DNA from: Pseudomonadota bacterium
Lineage (GTDB): Bacteria > Pseudomonadota > Alphaproteobacteria > Rhizobiales > Beijerinckiaceae
Length of the DNA stretch: 10,313 nt
Reading direction: 5' to 3'
Assembly (NCBI GenBank): GCA_023423995.1
Contig: JAFAEL010000015.1
Span: forward strand, 1-10,313
Within the stretch, counting starts at the first letter, position 1, and every line of letters begins with the position of its first letter. Of the stretch, positions 6,190-10,313 are shown piece by piece. Both the position numbers and the translations under genes were made by a program. The notes beneath the pieces were generated by a model. The model made no database searches and was not told the origin of the DNA. It was given only the letters and a program-made list of their open reading frames with translations.

Positions 6190-6536
6190 GATGGTGCGAG
6201 GATCGACGCGTCGCTCCCGAGGGGCGATCTCCTAGCGGGCCATAAGCGCATAGTGGATGGGCTCCCCCTTGAAGTCGCCGTCCCGCATGACCTCCGTTCC
6301 ACCGCGCACCTCGGTGTAGAATTCGAAGGCCCGGTCCATGTTCTGAACAGTGACGGCGAAGTGCTGCACAACTCGCAAGCGTGCGCCGAGCGGCCCATTG
6401 TCGTGGTCCCGGTGCGTCGCGGTCTGCGCGGCGGCCGGCGAAGTGCCGATAATGCCCGCCGCAGCCGCGGCTCCGACCACTTGGAGAACCTCGCGGCAAA
6501 GCTGCCCTTCTGCTCGTCGTCCGTCTCAGGGATCAT
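6190..6536 (-). pseudogene. VOC (glyoxalase-fold) protein, frameshifted and truncated
   Basis: Reading from the ATG at 6536 gives MIPETDDEQKGSFAARFSK, then the frame breaks at about 6478-6480. One frame over it continues as VVGAAAAAGIIGTSPAAAQ, a signal-peptide-like hydrophobic stretch with an Ala-rich cleavage region. Next come the VOC-fold residues LRVVQHFAVTVQNMDRAFEF and YTEVRGGTEVMRDGDFKGEP. A TAG at 6232-6234 stops the frame, but family-like residues (EIAPRE, VDPRTI) continue in the same frame to about 6190. One missing G and one nonsense change account for both breaks, and the C-terminal part is lost. VOC proteins are metal-dependent lyases, dioxygenases or resistance proteins; the substrate is unknown. 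The parent was probably an exported VOC protein. A sequencing error could explain the frameshift alone but not the stop and the missing 3' end. Confidence 0.72.
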
Positions 6537-6676
6537 GCCGCGCCGTCGCCTCGATGATCTCGGGTCGAGGCATACGGGGCTGGCGAGCGGCGAGCCGGTT
6601 AAATGAGGTTAAACCTCGAGCGGGGCTGCGACCTGGACAATCGCTAAGCGCTCCGCCCGAAACCCAGTCGACCTCC
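6537..6676. other. gap with a small palindrome
   Basis: There is no gene here. GAGGTT-A-AACCTC at 6605-6617 is a perfect 6-bp dyad, and GGTTAAA occurs twice (6597-6603, 6607-6613) 10 bp apart. This sits about 70 bp upstream of the VOC pseudogene start and may be a leftover operator or promoter of that gene. Confidence 0.35.
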
Positions 6677-6889
6677 TCACCCGACTTCGTGCACCCGCCG
6701 GAAGTCTCCGCGCGAGGCGGGCTCCAGCTTCACCGCGACGTGGTAGGTCCCATCCCAATCGACCGTGTTCACGAGCGAGTAGGGCCGGAACGGGTCGAAG
6801 CTCGTTCCGGCCGTCGGCGCAAGAACCAGGAAGCCGACGCCGACGGCCTCCTCCCGCACAAACGCCACACGCGTGGCTCGCCACGTCAC
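6677..6889 (-). pseudogene. unrecognised coding remnant
   Basis: The minus-strand frame ending at the TGA 6677-6679 has good GC-rich coding character over about 70 residues (FLVLAPTAGTSFDPF, then RPYSLVNTVDWDGTYHVAVK, ending RRVHEVG). Upstream of about 6889 the same frame becomes Arg/Ser/Cys-rich and not protein-like, and no good start is seen; a GTG at 6889 is possible. The family was not recognised. The sharp change in quality suggests the 3' part of a gene whose 5' part was lost, which fits the decayed VOC gene next to it. It could also be a small intact gene starting at the GTG. Confidence 0.4.
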
Positions 6890-7095
6890 TGACCGTATCC
6901 TCCCGCTGCACACCTCGCTCCGATTTCCGGGGCAAACCCGACCCACAGATCTCGCGGCGCCGCACGCCCTGACACAGGGTGATGCCACGGGCCGCGCTCC
7001 CCCTGAATTTTGCTCATGGCGCGCTGACGATTGCTCGTTTGCCGAACTTTGGCGTCCGCGACATTGCTCGCCGCAGATCCGGTCAGAGGACAGGA
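6890..7095 (+). promoter_or_regulatory. leader of the Rieske operon with a degenerate direct repeat
   Basis: About 200 bp upstream of the Rieske gene. Two 21-bp elements, 7017-7037 and 7050-7070, share TGGCG at one end and ATTGCTCG at the other (14 of 21 matching) and are 33 bp apart, about three helical turns. They lie 26-79 bp before the ATG, where an activator would bind. The spacing between GG and GC does not fit sigma-54. No convincing sigma-70 hexamers were found. Confidence 0.35.
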
Positions 7096-7461
7096 ATGCC
7101 CGAGCTATTCGTTGCAAGATCCGAAGATCTTCCAGAAGGCGCACGAGCCTTCGTCACGGCAAATGGAAGTCAGATCGGCGTCATTCGCGCCAAAGGTCAG
7201 CTTCACGCCTACCTGAATATGTGCCCGCACCAGGGTGGTCCGGTCTGCGAAGGGCTGATGGTCCATCGCGTCGAGGAGATCATCGCGGAAGACAAGACCT
7301 ACCAGGGAATGCGCTTCTGCGAAGACGACCTTCATATCGTCTGCCCCTGGCACGGCTGGGAATTCAACATCGAGACGGGGCGCTGCGCCGGCGACGGCAA
7401 GCACGGCCTCAAGCGCTTTCAGACCGTCGAGAGGGAGGATGGGATCTATGTCGTTGTCTGA
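7096..7461 (+). CDS. Rieske [2Fe-2S] ferredoxin-like protein
   Basis: The 121-residue protein starts at the ATG 7096, preceded by AGAGGA. A longer in-frame start at 6979 is less likely because that stretch is not conserved-looking. The Rieske cluster ligands are clear: C43-P-H45 in NMCPHQGGP and C83-P-W-H86 in CPWHGWEF. The 37 residues between H45 and C83 are more than the usual 15-17 of ferredoxin-type Rieske proteins and contain an insertion (VHRVEEIIAEDKTYQGMRF). No membrane segment or signal peptide is present, so it is a soluble electron carrier, or a subunit, of an oxygenase-type system. Its stop overlaps the next gene by 14 nt, which indicates translational coupling. No oxygenase large subunit or reductase is in the window; they may lie beyond the right edge. 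Confidence 0.9.
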   Translation: MPELFVARSEDLPEGARAFVTANGSQIGVIRAKGQLHAYLNMCPHQGGPVCEGLMVHRVEEIIAEDKTYQGMRFCEDDLHIVCPWHGWEFNIETGRCAGDGKHGLKRFQTVEREDGIYVVV

Positions 7462-7789
7462 GGTCGTTGGCTCCGGACAGGCGCCCCTCCCCCTCCCTTC
7501 TCCCGACGACGTCGCGGCACGCGCTTCCGATCTCGCCCGCGACCTCCAGGCGCTCGCGGCGAGCGGCCTGGCCGTCGACCTCCCGGATGGCGCGATCCAG
7601 GACCTGATGGCCGCGCTCGTCGCCACCTACGGCGCCCGTTTCGATGCGGGCCTCCGCCAGCCGCCGATCGAGGAGAACCCGACGATGGGCGCGACGGCCG
7701 TCCTCGTCACCGCCTCCGCCCTCCTGAAGGCCGCCAATCTCGAGATATTCGAACTCGGCATGTGGCAGTCCTGGTCCGGCACCCGCTGA
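7448..7789 (+). CDS. small protein of unknown function in the Rieske operon
   Basis: A 113-residue protein from the ATG at 7448, preceded by GGGAGG at good spacing; an in-frame ATG at 7439 would add three residues but overlaps that ribosome site. The start overlaps the end of the Rieske gene, and the amidohydrolase starts 19 nt after its stop, so it is surely part of the operon. It is Ala/Leu-rich and largely helical by composition. Two stretches look conserved in style: DLARDLQALAASGLAVDLPD, and NPTMGATAVLVTASALLKAANLEIFELGMWQSW. The second is moderately hydrophobic but broken by charges, so it is not a clear membrane segment. No cofactor motif or known domain was recognised. It may be a small subunit or assembly partner of the operon's enzymes. 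Confidence 0.8.
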   Translation: MSLSEVVGSGQAPLPLPSPDDVAARASDLARDLQALAASGLAVDLPDGAIQDLMAALVATYGARFDAGLRQPPIEENPTMGATAVLVTASALLKAANLEIFELGMWQSWSGTR

Positions 7790-7808
7790 TCTTCTGAGGT
7801 TCCTTCTG

Positions 7809-9083
7809 ATGCTGTACCGTTCCAGCACGCCCGCCTTCGACATGAACATCGAAGGCTTCCATACCGGCCAGCACCTCGCCAATGCGCGCAAGCAGGCAGA
7901 CCTGCGCGGGCTGGACGACGTCCTTGTCGTGGACGTGGATTGCCACCATTACGAGACCGACAACTTCGCCGAGATCCTCGAATACATCGAGGATCCGTCG
8001 CTGAAGCAGGTCGCGATCAACACCTACGCCTACAAGGGCCCGAGCGCGGTCCTCTACGACCAGCCCGGCTACCAGGACCTCGGCGGACGCGTGACGCGCT
8101 ATCTCGAGCGCAAGCACGAGAAGATCCCGCAGGACGGGCGCCCGCGCGAGGTCGCGCAGACGCTGCGCTGGATGGATGCGCTCAGCGTCGACTATGCCTG
8201 CCTGTTCCCGACCCCGATGCTCTTCCTCGGCCTGCACCCGCAGCCTGAGGTCGAGGTCAACATGGCGCGCGCCTACAATCGCTGGATCACGGACAACATC
8301 CTGCCGGCGAACAAGCGCCTGCGCTCGATGCTGTACCTGCCGTTCAACGATCCTGACGCGACCTACAAGATGGTCCAGGAATACGGGAAGAAGGACGGCG
8401 TCATCGGCTTCATGGTGGTGTCGACCCGCTACAAGCCGGTCTACGACAACGCCTACATGAAGACCTATGCGCTGCTGGAGGAGATGGGCCTGCCGCTCTC
8501 CTTCCACGCGTCCTATCACTGGAACGACCAGCTCGTTTCGCTGACGAACCGCTTCATCACCGCCCATGCGGTCGGCTTCACCTTCTTCAATGCCGTCCAT
8601 TGCGCGAACTGGGTGGTGAACGGCCTGCCCGAGCGCTTTCCGAAGCTCAAGGTGATCTGGATCGAATCCGGACTCGCCTGGATTCCGTGGCTGATGCAGC
8701 GGCTCGACAACGACTACCGCATGCGCACCTCGGAGGCGCCGGCGCTGAAGAAGCTGCCGAGCGAGTACATGCGCGACATGTACTACACGACGCAGCCCAT
8801 GGAGATGGTGAACAACCACAAGGCGCTCGAACTCACCTTCGAGATGATCAATGCGGACACCCAGCTCCTCTACTCGTCCGACTACCCGCACTGGGACATA
8901 GACCTGCCCTCCACGATCTGGGACCTGCCGTTCCTGAGCGAGCAGTCGAAGCGGAACATCCTCGGCCTCAACGCGAAGCGCATCTTCGGGCTCGACGTCT
9001 CCGATCGCTTTCCCGACGGCAAGGGCGACCCGGCCGCGCCGCGTGCCGACACATGGAAGCAGGAGGTGGTGACGGCCAAGTAG
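7809..9083 (+). CDS. metal-dependent amidohydrolase (amidohydrolase-2, TIM barrel)
   Basis: The 424-residue protein starts at the ATG 7809 with GAGG 9 nt upstream. It has the amidohydrolase-2 pattern. The first strand, VVDVDCHHYE at 40-49, supplies D44-x-H46-x-x-E49 metal ligands. SFHASYH at 231-237 gives H233. The C-terminal LLYSSDYPHWD at 353-363 gives the essential D358, followed by NILGLNAKRIFGL, the typical end of the barrel. This superfamily includes ACMSD and other decarboxylases as well as hydrolases of ring-cleavage products. The D-x-H-x-x-E form, with Glu in place of the second His, marks a subfamily often annotated only as amidohydrolase. Its place between a Rieske protein and an aldehyde dehydrogenase suggests it acts on an intermediate of cyclic-compound breakdown. 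The substrate, and whether it hydrolyses or decarboxylates, cannot be told. Confidence 0.9.
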   Translation: MLYRSSTPAFDMNIEGFHTGQHLANARKQADLRGLDDVLVVDVDCHHYETDNFAEILEYIEDPSLKQVAINTYAYKGPSAVLYDQPGYQDLGGRVTRYLERKHEKIPQDGRPREVAQTLRWMDALSVDYACLFPTPMLFLGLHPQPEVEVNMARAYNRWITDNILPANKRLRSMLYLPFNDPDATYKMVQEYGKKDGVIGFMVVSTRYKPVYDNAYMKTYALLEEMGLPLSFHASYHWNDQLVSLTNRFITAHAVGFTFFNAVHCANWVVNGLPERFPKLKVIWIESGLAWIPWLMQRLDNDYRMRTSEAPALKKLPSEYMRDMYYTTQPMEMVNNHKALELTFEMINADTQLLYSSDYPHWDIDLPSTIWDLPFLSEQSKRNILGLNAKRIFGLDVSDRFPDGKGDPAAPRADTWKQEVVTAK

Positions 9084-9132
9084 GCCGACACCACGCCCCA
9101 CCAGCACCCATCAAGACGAAGGGGAGACGCCG

Positions 9133-10313
9133 ATGCCCGACGCTGCCGCCGGTCCGGACACGCTCGAACGCTACGCCATGTTCATCGACGGCCAGGAGGT
9201 GCAGGACGCCGCCGGCCGCACCATCGAAAGCCTCAATCCCTATAACGGGCAGCCCTGGGCCGTCGTGCCCGACGGCTCCGAGGCGGATGTCGACCGGGCG
9301 GTAGCGGCCGCAAGGCACGCGTTCGACAAGGGCCCGTGGGGCCAGATGACAGCGACGCAGCGCGGCGCGTTGCTGCGCAAGCTCGGCGACATCATCGCCC
9401 GCGACGCCGAGGGACTCGCCAGGATCGAGTCCCGCGACAACGGCAAGCTCTACCGGGAGATGCTCGGGCAGTGGAAGTACATCCCGGAATGGTACTACTA
9501 CTACGCGGGGATGGCCGATAAGCTGCAGGGCGACACGATCCCCTCCGATCGACCGAACTTCTTCATCTATACGCGGCGCGAGCCGATCGGCGTCGTGGGT
9601 GCGATCACGCCGTGGAACAGCCCGATGCTGCTCCTGACGTTTAAGCTTGCGCCCGGCCTGGCGGCGGGCTGCACCTTCGTGGTGAAGCCGTCCGAGCACA
9701 CGCCGGTGTCGACGCTGGAACTCGCCAAGCGGATGGAGGAGGCGGGCTTCCCGAAAGGTGTCTTCAACGTGGTCACCGGCATGGGGCGCATCGGCGCCGC
9801 GCTCGTGAACCATCCCGGCGTCGACAAGATCGCCTTCACGGGCGCGACGGAGACCGGCAAGGTTATCGCGGCCGCGGCGGCCAAGAACCTGACGCGCGTC
9901 TCGCTCGAACTCGGCGGCAAGTCTCCGAACATCGTCTTCGACGACGCAGACATCGACGTCGCGGCGAACGGCGCCATTGCGGGCATCTTCGGCGCGACGG
10001 GTCAGACCTGCATGGCGGGCTCGCGGCTCCTCGTGCAGGAGAGCATTCACGATAGCCTCCTGGAGAAGATCGTCGCCAGGACGAAGGAGATCCGTCTCGG
10101 CGATCCGATGCACGAGGAGACCGAGATGGGCCCGGTCTCGAACGAGCCGCAGCTGCGCAAGGTGCTCGAGTACATCGACGTGGCACGCCAGGACGGCGCC
10201 ACCTGCGCCTATGGTGGCGGGGTCGATCCGACCCTCGGCGGCTACTTCGTCCAGCCGACGATCTTCTCGGGCGTCACCAACGACATGCGCATCGCGCAGG
10301 AGGAGGTGTTCGG
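9133..10313 (+). CDS. NAD(P)-dependent aldehyde dehydrogenase, 3' end missing
   Basis: The gene starts at the ATG 9133 after AGGGGAGA, 49 nt past the amidohydrolase stop, and stays open to the right edge (about 393 residues of a usual 480-500). It has the full set of ALDH motifs: ITPWNSP with the oxyanion Asn N162, the cofactor lysine K185 in VVKPSE, FTGATETGK, ELGGKSPN with the general base E259, and GQTCMAGSR with the catalytic C293, 34 residues after E259 as expected. EEVFG is just reached at the end. It oxidises an aldehyde to the acid with NAD(P)+. The sequence style is that of the betaine-aldehyde / hydroxymuconic-semialdehyde branch, but the substrate is not set by visible residues. 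In this operon it probably takes the aldehyde product of the amidohydrolase or oxygenase step. Confidence 0.95.
   Translation, partial: MPDAAAGPDTLERYAMFIDGQEVQDAAGRTIESLNPYNGQPWAVVPDGSEADVDRAVAAARHAFDKGPWGQMTATQRGALLRKLGDIIARDAEGLARIESRDNGKLYREMLGQWKYIPEWYYYYAGMADKLQGDTIPSDRPNFFIYTRREPIGVVGAITPWNSPMLLLTFKLAPGLAAGCTFVVKPSEHTPVSTLELAKRMEEAGFPKGVFNVVTGMGRIGAALVNHPGVDKIAFTGATETGKVIAAAAAKNLTRVSLELGGKSPNIVFDDADIDVAANGAIAGIFGATGQTCMAGSRLLVQESIHDSLLEKIVARTKEIRLGDPMHEETEMGPVSNEPQLRKVLEYIDVARQDGATCAYGGGVDPTLGGYFVQPTIFSGVTNDMRIAQEEVF

Noticed and set aside
6055..6606. 183-codon plus-strand ORF after the kinase gene
   Set aside because: It lies opposite the VOC pseudogene, whose minus-strand residues are clearly family-like, and it overlaps the kinase end.
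7017..7037. Sigma-54 promoter (TGGC...TTGC) before the Rieske gene
   Set aside because: The GG to GC distance is 15 instead of 12, which sigma-54 does not tolerate.
7707..9107. 466-codon minus-strand ORF opposite the amidohydrolase
   Set aside because: Antisense shadow of a clear high-GC gene; the translation is Val/Arg/His-rich with no domain.
8968..10113. 381-codon minus-strand ORF opposite the aldehyde dehydrogenase
   Set aside because: Shadow of a gene with all ALDH motifs in frame; no family resemblance of its own.

Overview
The window looks like chromosome of a GC-rich alphaproteobacterium, most likely Hyphomicrobiales (Rhizobiales). The main reasons are the rluD-to-rpoH gene order, the alphaproteobacterial form of the RpoH N-terminus, a KaiC-like ATPase followed by an HWE-type histidine kinase, and high GC in most genes. 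This is judged from protein sequence and gene order only; no database search was run.

Layout: (1) 1-1638, minus strand: the 5' part of rpoH (heat-shock sigma factor, running off the left edge) preceded by an RluD-type 23S rRNA pseudouridine synthase. The rpoH Shine-Dalgarno lies in the 3' arm of a predicted hairpin. (2) 1749-1824, plus strand: tRNA-Glu(CUC), followed by about 630 bp with no convincing gene. (3) 2458-6086: a signalling module. A Crp/Fnr-family regulator on the minus strand faces a KaiC-like double RecA ATPase and an HWE histidine kinase on the plus strand, whose genes are 2 nt apart. The 273-bp divergent region holds three successive inverted repeats, a repeated CTTGTGT element and an 8-bp tandem repeat. 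Sampled GC in kaiC is visibly lower than in the flanking metabolic genes. (4) 6087-7095: decayed DNA containing a frameshifted, nonsense-mutated VOC (glyoxalase-fold) pseudogene and an unrecognised short coding remnant. (5) 7096-10313, plus strand: a tightly packed catabolic-looking operon of a Rieske [2Fe-2S] ferredoxin-like protein, a 113-residue protein of unknown function, a metal-dependent TIM-barrel amidohydrolase and an aldehyde dehydrogenase that runs off the right edge.

How the parts may work together (inference): the Crp/Fnr protein probably controls itself and/or the kaiC-kinase operon through the dyads between them. KaiC and the kinase are probably co-translated and act as one signalling unit. 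The kinase has a receiver-like N-terminus that lacks a clear phospho-acceptor Asp, so it may take input by protein contact. No kaiA or kaiB is present in the window. The Rieske/amidohydrolase/ALDH operon fits oxidative breakdown of an aromatic or other cyclic compound, but the substrate cannot be read from the sequence.
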